A stretch of 18,647 nucleotides of DNA from Jimgerdemannia flammicorona (Eukaryota > Mucoromycota > Endogonomycetes > Endogonales > Endogonaceae), in the NCBI GenBank assembly GCA_003990745.1, contig RBNI01002400.1:1-18647 (forward strand). Reading direction: 5' to 3'. Under the pieces are notes generated by a model, which was not told the origin of the DNA, did no database searches, and was given only the letters and a program-made list of their open reading frames with translations. This document shows, in pieces, positions 1 to 8,489 of the stretch. The position numbers and the translations under genes are program-made. Within the stretch, counting starts at the first letter, position 1; every line of letters starts with the position of its first letter.

Positions 1-23
1 AAAAAAAAAAAAAAAAAAAAAAA
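1..23 (+). repeat. Poly(A) tract at the window edge
   Basis: Twenty-three consecutive A residues start the window. With a second poly(A) run at 138-172 it suggests two successive poly(A)-tailed insertions, or one nested in the tail of another. The left part lies outside the window. Confidence 0.7.
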
Positions 24-134
24 CAAAAACTAGACAAGGATAATGGAGGGGCAGTGCTTGGTGGGTGGTGAGGGAGGGTTTTGGTCTATATAGTCTAGGT
101 TCCCTTCCAATAAACATCTGCGGGACTTGAGTCC

Positions 135-172
<38 letters not shown>
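24..172 (+). mobile_element. 3' tail of a poly(A)-ended retroposon (SINE- or truncated LINE-like)
   Basis: About 114 bp of moderately GC-rich, non-coding sequence is followed by 35 A residues (138-172). An AATAAA signal sits at 109-114, about 24 nt before the A run, the normal spacing for mRNA 3' ends, so this looks like the reverse-transcribed end of a polyadenylated RNA. It interrupts the copia protease reading frame on the other strand: that frame is open up to 173 and then runs into the poly(A), which reads as poly-Phe. I found no clear target duplication, since the 5' end may lie beyond the left edge. The family is not recognised. It could share origin with the LINE piece at the right end, but the two do not overlap in sequence. 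Confidence 0.55.
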
Positions 173-175
<3 letters not shown>

Positions 176-1343
176 AGTTCTTTGACCTTTCCATGCAGGT
201 GTATTCCAACATTTCCTTTGCCCTGAGTGTAGATTACATTGTTGTCACCTAGTTTGATAGGTACAGGATGCTCGAACTTCTCGTACATAGAGAACCATTT
301 GCAGTGCACCATCATATGTTGTGTTGCACCGGAATCCATGAGCCAAACTTCTTCACTACACACATTAGCACTCATGCTTACATTTGCATGTTGGCAGCTC
401 TCCACCTCCACGAAAAACATCCCATTGCCACTCTGATTGTTGGTGTCTACGACGTTTGCCTGATTATGTTGGTCTCTCTTTTCTTTTTTCTTTAGATTGC
501 AGTCTTAGATGCGATGTCTGAGCTTATCACAGTAGAAGCACTTACCACCGAACTTGGCACGTTGACCGTCTCATTGACCTCATCCTTTACTTGGCTTTCC
601 TTTGCCTCAACCATGCATGCCATAGAATGCTTTCTCGTCATAGTCTTCATTTGTGCCGTTATTCTGCCTCGATTCATTATTTAATAGGCTCATAACGATA
701 TGCTTGTAGTCTGAAAGCTTATCAAATTCCCGCATAGCGGATACGACCATGTTATACGCATCTGGGAGGCCTCGTATAAGAGCCAGGACCTTGTCTTCCT
801 CCCTGATGAGGTCCGCCGGCATAGAAAGAGAATTCACCTGATTCGTCAGATTGTTGACGTGGTTGGCATATTCCTGAATGCTCTCTCCTTGGGCTTCATC
901 CATAGGGTAAATAATTGTCCCTTCAGGTGGAATCTGTTGGATGTGGATGCTTGTTAATGATGGTCGCATAGGGTCTCCCAGGCTTCATTCACTGTCATAG
1001 CGTCCATAACAAGTTTCATTTGCTCATTCGATAGAGTGAACATGATCTCCCTCAATGCCTTGCAATCCTTCGCTGGGTCGTATCTCATTATTTGCACCTG
1101 TGGCTTCCAATAGTTCTCTAGACCACATTCCTCCAAGAGGTTCCTCATATGGTATGCCCATATGGTGTAATCCTTACCGTCGAAGACAGGAATCATCCTT
1201 CTTGTCGTCATAGCCACCACTGGAGCAATCACTGGGGCACCCACCAGAGGGACTGTAGTACCCACACCAGTACCTACTCCACTTGTGTTACTTGCTGGGC
1301 TTAGCACTGCAACACTTGAGCTTGGGCTTCCTGGGGTTGACAT
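173..1343 (-). pseudogene. Copia Gag-protease polyprotein, broken
   Basis: Gag forms the particle and protease cleaves the polyprotein. The ATG at 1343 begins a Ser/Thr/Pro/Val-rich leader of about 45 residues, then a copia gag core (FDGKDYTIWAYHMRNLL, followed by the NEAWETL motif). A frameshift lies near 955-970. The next frame (969 to 607) holds the helical gag tail, including LIRGLPDAY. A CCHC knuckle CFYCDKLRHRI follows at 540-499, with a TAA at 507-505 inside it. The frame then passes into the protease at 420, where VWLMDSGATQHM keeps the catalytic Asp (codon 336-334). Three TGA codons lie between 607 and 545. The frame ends at a poly(A) insertion at 172. The family call is firm; the gene is clearly dead because of the frameshift, stops and truncation. 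Confidence 0.85.
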
Positions 1344-1399
1344 CTTCGTACATTGTAGTGTAGCGTATATTAAAGATATGTGTATATTATCTGCTAACC

Positions 1400-1414
1400 G
1401 GGGCTCATAACCTT
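1400..1414 (-). other. Putative primer-binding site of the copia element
   Basis: Immediately inside the LTR the minus strand reads AAAGGTTATGAGCCCC. This resembles a decayed initiator-Met primer site (copia elements often have TGGTATCAGAGC here). The position is right, but the match is weak. Confidence 0.35.
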
Positions 1415-1571
1415 TGTTGTGAACTTTTTGGAGGAATAGGAGAGAGGAAAAGAGAGAGAGATATTTATTGATCACTCAAGTAACATGCTTTTATGCATTT
1501 GTTGATGATGTTACCCCAATGCCACTGCACCACAAATTATCTATATCGAGTTATAACCTGTAATCTCAACA
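1415..1571 (-). repeat. Copia 5' LTR, about 157 bp
   Basis: On the minus strand the segment begins TGTTGAGATTAC and ends TTCACAACA, giving a 5-bp terminal inverted repeat TGTTG/CAACA. It lies directly upstream of the primer-site-like stretch and 71 bp upstream of the gag ATG. An AATAAA-type signal and a long CT-rich stretch lie inside on the same strand. A 157-bp LTR is short but within the copia range. The second LTR is outside the window, so the borders cannot be confirmed by comparison. Confidence 0.5.
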
Positions 1572-1581
1572 GTTTTTAGTC

Positions 1582-1755
1582 TTAGAGATTGTTTGGAAGG
1601 TTGGGGCCTTTATGAATGATATAATAGTTAGACTTAGTTCTATTAATAATATTAGTGAGCTGAGAGCTACTATTGACTGATACAAGAGGGCTAAGCTTAA
1701 CTAGTATAAGTATAAAACAATAGTATTAGAGAATAGTTTAGTAAAGATATTGTAA
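1582..1755 (+). pseudogene. Small decayed coding remnant, family unknown
   Basis: Frame 1 reads from 1582 to a TAA at 1753 with only two internal stops (TGA at 1678, TAG at 1702). Both follow an otherwise protein-like Lys/Tyr/Leu-rich pattern (ELRATID, then YKRAKLN, then YKYKTIVLEN) and would be explained by Trp codons changed to stops, the same damage seen in the gypsy elements. The C-terminal part could form a helix. I do not recognise the family. It sits just outside the copia LTR and may be the target DNA of that insertion. It could also be a chance open stretch in AT-rich DNA. Confidence 0.3.
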
Positions 1756-2021
1756 ATACTATTGTCTCTATTAAAACTATAGTATAGTTATAGATATTTT
1801 CTTGTCAGTATATGGATCAGCCTTGCCCAAGACTTAGTAGAAGAGAAAGATAGTAAAATAGAGAAAGCTTTTAGAATATCTGTTTTTAGAAACTAATCTA
1901 CTAATAACTAAATATTGAAATTACTTATATATCTATAGTACTCTGAATAAGTTGATTCAAATCAAATCTGGATTCAATTTGTCACATGACAGTTTGACTC
2001 AAATCTTAAATCCAAAATAAT
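1756..2021. other. AT-rich stretch without recognisable gene
   Basis: No frame longer than a few dozen codons, no RNA gene and no repeat could be supported here. The segment leads into the 14-bp minisatellite. Confidence 0.5.
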
Positions 2022-2290
2022 CTAAATCAACTCAGATTAATCTAAATCATTTCATCCAAATCACTCTATCTAAACTACTCTATCTGAATTACTCTATCCA
2101 AATTACTCCATCTAGATCACTCTATCCAAACCATTCAATCTGAACCACTCAATCTGAACTATTCAATCCAAATCACTCAATTCAAACTACTCAATCTGAA
2201 TTACTCACTCTGAATTATTCAATCTAAATTATTCAATCTGAATCACTCAATCTGAATCACTTAATCTAAATCATCTCATTCAAATCATCC
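2022..2290 (+). repeat. 14-bp minisatellite, left part (about 19 copies)
   Basis: A degenerate tandem array with period 14 and consensus close to CAATCTGAATCACT. Copies differ mainly by C/T and A/G transitions. The best-kept units are near 2160-2260. The array stops exactly at 2290, where the LTR of gypsy element A begins, and resumes in the same register after the element at 8490. Confidence 0.85.
2286..2290. repeat. Left target-site duplication CATCC of gypsy element A
   Basis: CATCC abuts the LTR end TATAAC on the left and recurs at 8485-8489 after the inverted LTR end ATTATA. Five base pairs is the usual Ty3/gypsy duplication. Taking out the element and one copy restores the 14-bp period of the minisatellite. 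Confidence 0.7.
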
Positions 2291-2754
2291 TATAACAGTT
2301 CTAGTTTCTTTAAGAAAAAGCAGCTAAATCTGAAGGTTCTAGTTAGCCTAAAGTAGCTTGAAGAGATACTTAAAGATTCAAGTATTCTTGAAGAATTTCT
2401 GGGAGAAAATATTCTGAGCTTTATTCAGATAGTGAACAAGGATATTTATACATAATCTGAAAGAAATATCTAGAAGGTTCTTGGGAAGAAAGAGAAATGC
2501 TAAGAAATAGATTCTCAGCAAAGCTGACTAAAACAATTCTACAATATTCCAAAATGTTCTATAACTAGCTAAGATAAGATACTTGGTACTAAGAAAAGAC
2601 AAAAATGTTCTAGTAGTGTCTGGGCACCAAGAGAAGGTTTCTAAGCAACTAAAAGATGGTAGAACATAGTAGAATGTTCAATAAATAATAAGAAAAGACT
2701 AACTAAAAGATGCAAAAATATACTAAGACTAAATATATCTGTAAAATTATTATA
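2291..2754 (-). repeat. 3' LTR of gypsy element A, 464 bp
   Basis: Plus-strand ends are TATAAC and ATTATA. The matching right LTR starts TGTAAT, so the original termini were probably TGTAAT/ATTACA and the left copy has lost TG/CA to transitions. Homology with 7856-8240 runs for about 380 bp (shared landmarks TCTAGTTTCTTTAAG, GCAGCTAAATCTGAAGG, GAGAAAATATTCTGAGC). The inner end at 2754 directly abuts a polypurine tract, which fixes it as the 3' LTR. Confidence 0.85.
2420..2450 (-). promoter_or_regulatory. LTR core promoter and poly(A) signal of element A
   Basis: On the minus strand TATAAATA (2450-2443) is followed 17 nt later by AATAAA (2425-2420). The same pair with similar flanks occurs in the putative LTR of element B (12335-12367), which supports both as LTR control regions. 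Confidence 0.5.
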
Positions 2755-2767
2755 TTTCTCTCTTCTT
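2755..2767 (-). other. Polypurine tract of element A
   Basis: The minus strand reads AAGAAGAGAGAAA directly before the 3' LTR, the position where plus-strand DNA synthesis of LTR elements is primed. Confidence 0.7.
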
Positions 2768-3079
2768 AAGAACTAACATTCTTGTTGAGTTCTTAGATAA
2801 TACAAGACTAGATATACTTAACCAAAATTTCTCAAACTTATATTAGTATATTGGCAAGAATTGACCATTCTTGTATAGGGCAGAGGGTCTATTACTAGAC
2901 TAACCAACTGAAAGAGATTCAAATCCAGCTAGTAGCTTCATTTCAGTAGACTTCTTATTCATTAAATGTTCTGCTGGTTCTGGGGTCCCAAAGTAAACTT
3001 CTGATGTATAAGGCACTAGTTATTACTGTAAGTTGTTGATAATATAAGGAAGTTACTACAGAGATTAGACAATACATTT

Positions 3080-4300
3080 TACCTCAAAGTCTTGAACTAG
3101 ATCTTGAGAGTTCTTAAGATTGACTAGTAGTTTCCAGATAGCATCATATTCAGAGTAGCTCATCTACTTGACTAAATATTCAGGACAGTAGTAGTGGATT
3201 CATTTGTCAATGATTTTATACTTGATATGGTCTTCAATAATCACTGGGGCAGATGGCTTAGGAATTTGACTAGAGTAGAGTGGTGACTGGTTCCAGGTCT
3301 TGAGGTGTGATACATAAAAGCTAAATATACTCTTATGGTTTTAGGTAGCTTGAGGTAGTAGGAGGATGCAGAGACTTAAAAAGGTTCAATATACTTGAGT
3401 TGGAACTTGTTCAAAGGATAGTTGACTTGAGATTATATCTTGAGATTCTCAGTAGACAGTAGAACTTGATCTTCAACAGTATAAGTAATATTATGGTATT
3501 TCTTATCAGTATACTTGGCTTGATGCTGTTGAGCCTTCTAAAGATTCATAGTGGCAGTCTTGAGTAGTTTGTATAAGGCTCTTGATAGTAGGGACTTGAC
3601 TTGCAGGGGTCTCAGGATCTTGACCATAGAGTAACTAGAAAGGGGAAAGATCAGTAGATGATTGAATAGCATTGTTGTATACAAACTCCACATAAGTCAA
3701 GTAGTAGTCTCAATTATCTTGCTCATAAGAAATATAGTCTCTAAGTATCTGTTCTAGAGTTCTGTTCATGCACTTAGTTTGTCTATTAGTTTGTAAGTAG
3801 AAGGTAGTAGACATAGCCAATTGGGTTCCCAGGGTCTTGAAGAGAGTTTGCTAGAAGTGACTGGTGAACTTGGGGTCATAATTACTGATAATTACTTATA
3901 GCAGACTATAGTGATAGAAGATAGACTTGAAAAATATTCTTGTAAACTCAAGTATAGTAGTATTAATAGTAATTGGTTTGGCAACTATAGTATTGGTCAG
4001 AAAGTCAATGAATATGATGATAGCATCAGTATCAGATTGAGTTCATAGTAATTAAGTTATAAAGTCCATGGTAACTTTCTTGAATTTCTTAGTGAAAATT
4101 AGCAGTGGTTGTAGCAAACCAACTAGTACTTGGTTGGTAGACTTGTTGCACTGACATAGATCACAGCTGGCAATATAGTTCTTGATTTCCTTGCCAATAA
4201 TAGCAGCATTGGATGTTCTTGACAGTCTTCTCAATTCCCAGGTGACTGACAAGAGGGGAGTCATAGTGTTCTTGTAAAATCTTATAGTATAGGTTTATGT
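3080..4300 (-). pseudogene. Element A integrase with C-terminal chromodomain, broken
   Basis: Integrase inserts the cDNA; the chromodomain of chromoviruses guides insertion to marked chromatin. The frame open from 4264 to 4052 carries the zinc-finger cysteines (CDLCQ), the linker VGLLQPL and the first catalytic Asp in VTMDFIT (4066-4064). The second acidic position reads Asn (SNYDPKF, codon 3883-3881) and the third reads Lys (NRQTKCMNR, codon 3775-3773). Spacings are exactly x60 and x35, so two of the three catalytic residues have been lost by G-to-A changes without indels between them. A chromodomain-like stretch follows at 3250-3080 (IIEDHIKYKI, EYLVK, SEYDAIWKLLVNL, NSQDLVQDF), with TGA and TAG at positions where chromodomains normally have Trp. 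Many other stops are present. Confidence 0.85.
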
Positions 4301-4479
4301 TTTTGGATAGATAGACTTATTCTTGATGATAGATCAGGTTATTCTCAATAGTATATATGTATATCCTTGAGCTCATTTGAGAAAACTCTAGTAGCAACTG
4401 TATCTTCTTTATAAGCTTACCTGATTTGGTCTAGAAATTCTGATGCCAAGGTGACTTGTATGATTGTAGCAAGATCCAG

Positions 4480-5700
4480 ATATCTTGATAAGGTATCTGA
4501 TACTACAAGTGTCTTGCTAGGCTTGTAGATGATCCTCAGGTTGAAAGTTTGAAGTTTGAGGCTCCACTTGACTTATAAGCATAATAGAGTAGACTGGGTG
4601 TTAATGTACTTAAGAGATTGATAGTCAGTAATAACATTAAACTCAATATTCTCTAGATAGTATTACCAGTGGTCTAGTATATGTATTATTGCTAGTAGTT
4701 CCTTTTCATAAGTGACTAGCTTCTGTTTAGCTGTGGCTAACTTGTGGGACTCAAAAGCAATAGAATGATGTCCTTTGCCATCATCTTGTGACAGGACTAC
4801 TCTAATGGTAAAATTTTATATATCAGTAGTGACTGTGAATTTTAGGTCTTGATCTATATTATGTAGGACTAAAGCATGGGTCAGGCAGTTCTTGAGTTCT
4901 TGAAAGGCTTGTTGACAGAAGAGATCCCAGGTATAGGATACATAGTGGTCTGAGTGTGGAGTCTTCCTCATGAGATTAGTCAGTAGCTCAGCAATGCTAG
5001 AGAAGTTTCTGATAAAGTGATAGTAGTAGCCAGCTAGGCCAAGGAAGGATTGGAGTTCTGTAAGGTTTGATAGAATAGACTATTCTTGAATTACCTCTAT
5101 CTTGTGTGAGTTTACTTAGATTCCTTATGCAGAGACAATATGGTCAAGATATTTGACTTGTTCCTTAAAGAATTTATACTTCTTGAACTTAGTATAAAGC
5201 TTGTGTTTTTGCAGAATCTTTAGGACTTTTTGAATATATTTGAGGTATTCTTCTTTAGTTGTACTAAAGATCAGGATGTTGTCAAGATATATTAATAGAA
5301 AAATATATAGTTAGTCCTTGAATATCTTATTCATCAAGGTCTAGAATATGGCAGATTCATTGATGAGACTAAATACTAAGACCAGGAATTCATAAAGTCT
5401 AAAGGGGGTCATAAATACAGTCTTGGAAATATCTTCTGACTTGATTTGGATCTGGTGGTATTCTGACATAAGGTCTAACTTAGTGAAATACTTAGCATTC
5501 TTAAGAGCATCAAAGATTTGATCAATCAAGGGTAGTGGATAGTAGTTCTTGACAGTGAGCTTATTGAGTCTATGTATATTTACAGAGTACTATCCTTCTT
5601 CTTGATGAATAGGACTGGTGAGCCATAAGGAGATTTGCTTGGCTGAATGGCTCCTCATGCAAGTAGTTCTTCTAGTTCCTTCTTGACTGCTTCAATTTCA
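4480..5700 (-). pseudogene. Element A reverse transcriptase and RNase H, broken
   Basis: RT copies the element RNA and RNase H removes it. In order on the minus strand: SPYGSPVLFIKKKD (about 5645-5600), the open segment 5529-5341 with FTKLDLMSEYHQIQI and FMTPFRLYEF, then YLDN at 5289-5278, FLGLAGYYYHFIRNFSSIA near 5030, and RNase H with VTTDI, IAFESHKLATAKQKLVTYEKELLAI and VITDYQSLKYI (about 4850-4600). The catalytic pair of the RT box is YLDN instead of YLDD; the change of the second Asp codon to Asn is a G-to-A at a former CpG. At least one frame change separates this part from the protease, and stops occur throughout. The domain call is firm; activity is ruled out. Confidence 0.85.
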
Positions 5701-5774
5701 AGTAGTGATATATAGTACATATGTTTCTTGAGTGGTACAGTTCTTAGGGTCAGTTTGATTTCATAATCAACTTC

Positions 5775-6355
5775 TCATATAGGCAGTAGACCAGGGAGTT
5801 TATCTGGAAAGATATTCTTGAATTCTTCTAGCAGTAACTTGATGTTTCTATTGACTAATAGTTTCTTATCTTGTTTCTTGAGATGGACTATTACAATAAA
5901 GGCATATATTACTTTCTTGAGTACTCTCTTATACTGTATAGCTGACAGTATTGTAATCTGGGTCTTACTTATAGTCTTGTCTGTCTTGATAGTGATGTTG
6001 GCTCTATCTTGAAGTAAGGTGACTTCATTCTTACACCAATTAATGTCTGAGTTGTGTTTTATAAGCCAGGGTTTTTCTAGGATTAGATCATGATCTCCTA
6101 GTGGTGCAAATTCAAAGTCTATCCATTCCCAATATTTCTGGATCTTGATGGATAGTTTGGAAGAAATTGACTTGATGGAGTATAGTATACCATCTGTAGT
6201 GACTATACTGTTATTCTTGAGTATAGGCTTGGTGAGGATCTTGAGACTTTTGATGAAATTCTGATTGATGAAGTTCCCTGCAGCTCTGCTGTCTATGAGC
6301 ACTTGAACTTCTTTTTCTTTAACCAGACCTTTGAAAATGAGTATAGCTTGAGCTC
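5775..6355 (-). pseudogene. Element A aspartic protease, catalytic Gly lost
   Basis: The protease cleaves the Gag-Pol product. An open frame of 176 codons (6302-5775) begins VLIDSRAAGNFI. In active enzymes the motif is D-S/T-G; here Gly is Arg (codon 6287-6285, AGA), a G-to-A change at a position that would have been CpG. The flap and C-terminal part follow (DHDLILEKPWL), then the linker into RT (EEFKNIFPDKLPGLLP), the usual start of the gypsy RT region. The frame upstream is continuous with the dUTPase-like domain, separated by a short Lys/Glu-rich linker with one TGA (near 6350). GTG at 6302 is only the edge of an open stretch, not a real start, because the protein is part of a polyprotein. 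Confidence 0.85.
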
Positions 6356-6357
6356 AA

Positions 6358-6745
6358 TTTTCAGTAAGACTTACTGCTTGATCAGTGCTATCAAAATCTT
6401 TTTGATCTCACTTAGTTTCAGAGAGTTCATGGACTTCTGCAATCTTAAGTTGACTGGCTTTTTCTAGGATCATTTGTACAACTCAGTCTCCTTCCTTGAC
6501 TGTATAGTCTTGATCCTTCTGATTGATAAGCAGAACTTAAACTTGTCCTTGAAAGTCTGGGTCAATAATACCAGCACCTATATTTAAATAATGTTTGATA
6601 CTGAGTCCTGATTGTAGTACAATTCTGGCATAATATCCTTCAGGACATTGGACTGCAATTTCAGTAGGCACTAGAGTTCAGCTCTTGGCTAGAATGGTGA
6701 CTTGTTTGACAGTATAAGTCAAGACAAATGGCTTCTTCTTTTTGA
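6358..6745 (-). pseudogene. Element A dUTPase-like domain, placed before the protease
   Basis: dUTPase hydrolyses dUTP to dUMP and pyrophosphate and keeps uracil out of DNA. In one frame with the protease the minus strand shows motif II as GYYARIVLQSGLS (normally RSG; Arg codon now CAA, about 6614), motif III with the catalytic Asp as GAGIIDPDFQGQV (6578-6540), motif IV as GD-stop-VVQMILE (TGA at 6485-6483 where Arg is expected, CGA to TGA), and motif V as KDFDSTD (6401-6381), where the family has GFGSTG, so each Gly reads Asp. Stops also at 6539 (TAA) and about 6390-6410 (TGA). I could not find motif I (AGxDL) upstream; it may have decayed or this version may lack it. The motif order and spacing make the family call strong for the C-terminal two thirds. 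Confidence 0.78.
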
Positions 6746-6859
6746 TATTGAGGGGCCTGGGCCTTAGATGAAGCTTCTTGATCTTGAGCTCAGATTGACA
6801 AATAGTAGGGTTGACAGGTGTGTCTTTGGACAACATAGTGACTGATCTAGAAGATTTGC

Positions 6860-7765
6860 TAGCCTTCTTAGGATATTTGGTTGTAATATATCCTATTTGA
6901 CAATAGAAAAAATAGGCTCCAGATTTCTTCAGATAGTCCTTTTCTTCAGAGATGAGCTTGGTGTTCTTTTGTTCATAGTGTCTAAGTTCATTAGTACTGG
7001 ACCAACTATCCTTGGTTGGTTTCTATTGTAGTTTTTGAAGTAGTTCTTCTTGTAGTATTCTGGTTCAAAGCAGTTATCAAAGGTGATAACATTGAACCTA
7101 TTGGCAATCCTCATAGCTTCATCAAGACTTTGTAACTCTTCTAGCTTGACCTTGACTCATGTGTTTTCCTTCAGACCTCAGATATAGCAGTCTATCATTT
7201 TATTCTCAGCTATCACTAATAGTTCAAGGAGGATTGACAGGAACTTTACATTATAGTATTGTACAGACTTGAGTTGCTTGATGTTTGCTAGCTTATCTCT
7301 AGCTAGCTTGGTAGTATTAGCAGGCTTGAACTGCCTATGAAGGGCTCTCTTAAAAGCTTCCCAATCTTTGATTTGTATATGTAAGTATATAGATATAATC
7401 ATAATATAATTATATCACCAAATGACTGCATTTCCTCAGAGAAGTGTGGTGGCAAATTGGACTTATATGTCTTCTTTCATTCTTATAAGCTCAAAGTATT
7501 GGTCTAATTAGAAGGTCCATACATCTATAGATAGTCCTCCTCAGTAACTATTGAAGATATCTAGCTTGAGTGGCTTGAAACTGACTAGTACTATAGCAGA
7601 ATGTGATGTACTTACAGTTCTTGTTTTCTGCTATTCTAGTTGTGCTTGAAGTGCTTGGATTTAGTGGACCATAGAGATGATTATATCCTCTATGCTAACT
7701 TGTGGTTCTCCTGCTTCTTCTATAGCAGTAAGGTCTGGCTATTAGGCTGACTCTTCACAGCTCAT
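6860..7765 (-). pseudogene. Element A Gag with obliterated CCHC knuckle
   Basis: Gag is the structural protein that packages the RNA. The likely start is ATG at 7765 (MSCEESA), 91 nt inside the right LTR. A coiled segment (IQALQAQLE) follows, then a matrix/capsid region with the open part 7402-7178 (WEAFKRALHRQFKPANTTKLARDKL, pattern typical of gypsy gag), and 7114-6929 (RIANRFNVITFDNCFE). A frame change lies near 6990-7010. The knuckle at 6914-6873 reads Y-x2-Y-x4-Y-x4-Y: spacing is exactly that of C-x2-C-x4-H-x4-C, but all four ligands are Tyr (TAT codons). Each is one C:G to T:A step from TGT or CAT. About ten stops interrupt the frame, most at places where Gln or Trp would fit. Confidence 0.8.
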
Positions 7766-7855
7766 TTTAGGTTTGTGTGACTAGTTGTGACTGGTTTCTG
7801 GATTTGTATAAGGTTTCTTAATAAGGCAAGATATAACAATACTACTGCTACTAAG

Positions 7856-8240
7856 TGTAATGGTTCTAGTTTCTTTAAGAGGAAGCAGCTAAATCTGAAG
7901 GTTCTAGTTAGCCTAAAGTAGCTTAAAGAAATACTTAAAGGTTCAAGTATTCTCAAAGAATTTCTGGGAGAAAATATTCTGAGCTTTATTCAGGCAGAGA
8001 ACAAGGATATTAATACATAATCTGAAAGAAAGATCCAGAAGGATCTTGGAAAAAAAGAGAAATTCCAAGAAATAAGTTCTCAGTAAAGCTAATTAATACA
8101 ATTCTATATATTCTGAAAGGTTCTATAACTAGCTAAGATAAGGTACTTGGTGCCAAGGAAGGATAAGAATGTTCTAATAGTTTCTGGGTACCAAGAGAAG
8201 ATTTCTAAGGAAGTAGAAGGTGGTGGAATATTGTAGAATT
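7856..8240 (-). repeat. 5' LTR of gypsy element A, truncated on its outer side
   Basis: Starts TGTAATGG on the plus strand and matches 2291-2685 in the same orientation. About the last 80 bp of the LTR are missing: at roughly 8225-8240 the sequence switches into an inverted copy of the same LTR. The switch point shares a short word close to TAGAAT in both orientations, as expected for a template switch. No primer site beginning TGG is visible next to it on the inner side (minus strand CTTAGTAGCAG), so the primer type is unknown. Confidence 0.8.
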
Positions 8241-8484
8241 ATATTAGTCAGCTTTGCTGAGAATCTATTTCTTGGCATTTCTCTTTCTTTCTAAGATCCT
8301 TCCAGATCTTTCTTTCAGATCATGTATAAATATTCTTGTTCTCTATCTAAATAAAGCTCAGAATATTTTCTCCCAGAAATCCTTTGAGACCACTTGAACC
8401 TTTAAGTATCTCTTCAAGCTACTTTAGATCAACTAGAATCTCTAGATTTGGCTACTTCCTCTTAAAGAAACTAGAACCATTATA
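8225..8484 (+). repeat. Inverted LTR fragment forming the right end of element A
   Basis: The reverse complement of 8225-8484 matches LTR nucleotides 1-270 (2291-2560). Landmarks are GTCAGCTTTGCTGAGAATC, TATTTTCTCCCAGAAATC and CTTAAAGAAACTAGAACC. It ends CCATTATA, the inverted form of the LTR start, and is followed by CATCC, the target duplication. With 7856-8100 it can fold into a hairpin of about 240 bp. Confidence 0.85.
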
Positions 8485-8489
8485 CATCC
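8485..8489. repeat. Right target-site duplication CATCC of element A
   Basis: Matches 2286-2290 exactly and directly follows the inverted LTR end. Confidence 0.7.

Larger units (their letters stand above)
173..1571 (-). mobile_element. Ty1/copia LTR retrotransposon, 5' part only (LTR, gag, start of protease)
   Basis: On the minus strand the order is a short LTR (1571 to 1415), a primer-binding-like stretch, a gag with a CCHC knuckle, then a copia-type aspartic protease with D-S-G. It is cut at 173 by a poly(A)-tailed insertion; integrase, RT and the 3' LTR are not in the window. Unlike the neighbouring DNA it still holds many CpG dinucleotides, so it is probably a younger insertion. Three in-frame TGA codons just before the knuckle lie in a Gly/Lys/Arg-rich tract and are best explained as former CGA arginines. 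Confidence 0.8.
2291..8484 (-). mobile_element. Gypsy element A: chromodomain Ty3/gypsy retrotransposon with dUTPase-like domain
   Basis: The element is coded on the minus strand. Domain order from 7765 downwards is gag, CCHC-type knuckle, dUTPase-like domain, protease, RT, RNase H, integrase (D-x60-N-x35-K), chromodomain, polypurine tract, 3' LTR. The integrase-last order and C-terminal chromodomain place it in the chromovirus branch of Ty3/gypsy. LTR copies at 2291-2754 and 7856-8240 are in direct orientation; an additional inverted LTR fragment forms the right end (8225-8484). CATCC flanks the whole. It is full of stops and frame changes, and key residues in protease, RT, integrase and the knuckle are altered by C:G to T:A changes. 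No CpG was seen in it. Confidence 0.9.

Noticed and set aside
30..420. Open frames with long poly-Phe at the left edge
   Set aside because: The Phe runs are the poly(A) tracts read on the other strand; only the copia protease part up to 173 is real.
2022..2290. CRISPR-like array
   Set aside because: The repeats are contiguous with period 14 and no spacers; it is a minisatellite in eukaryotic DNA.
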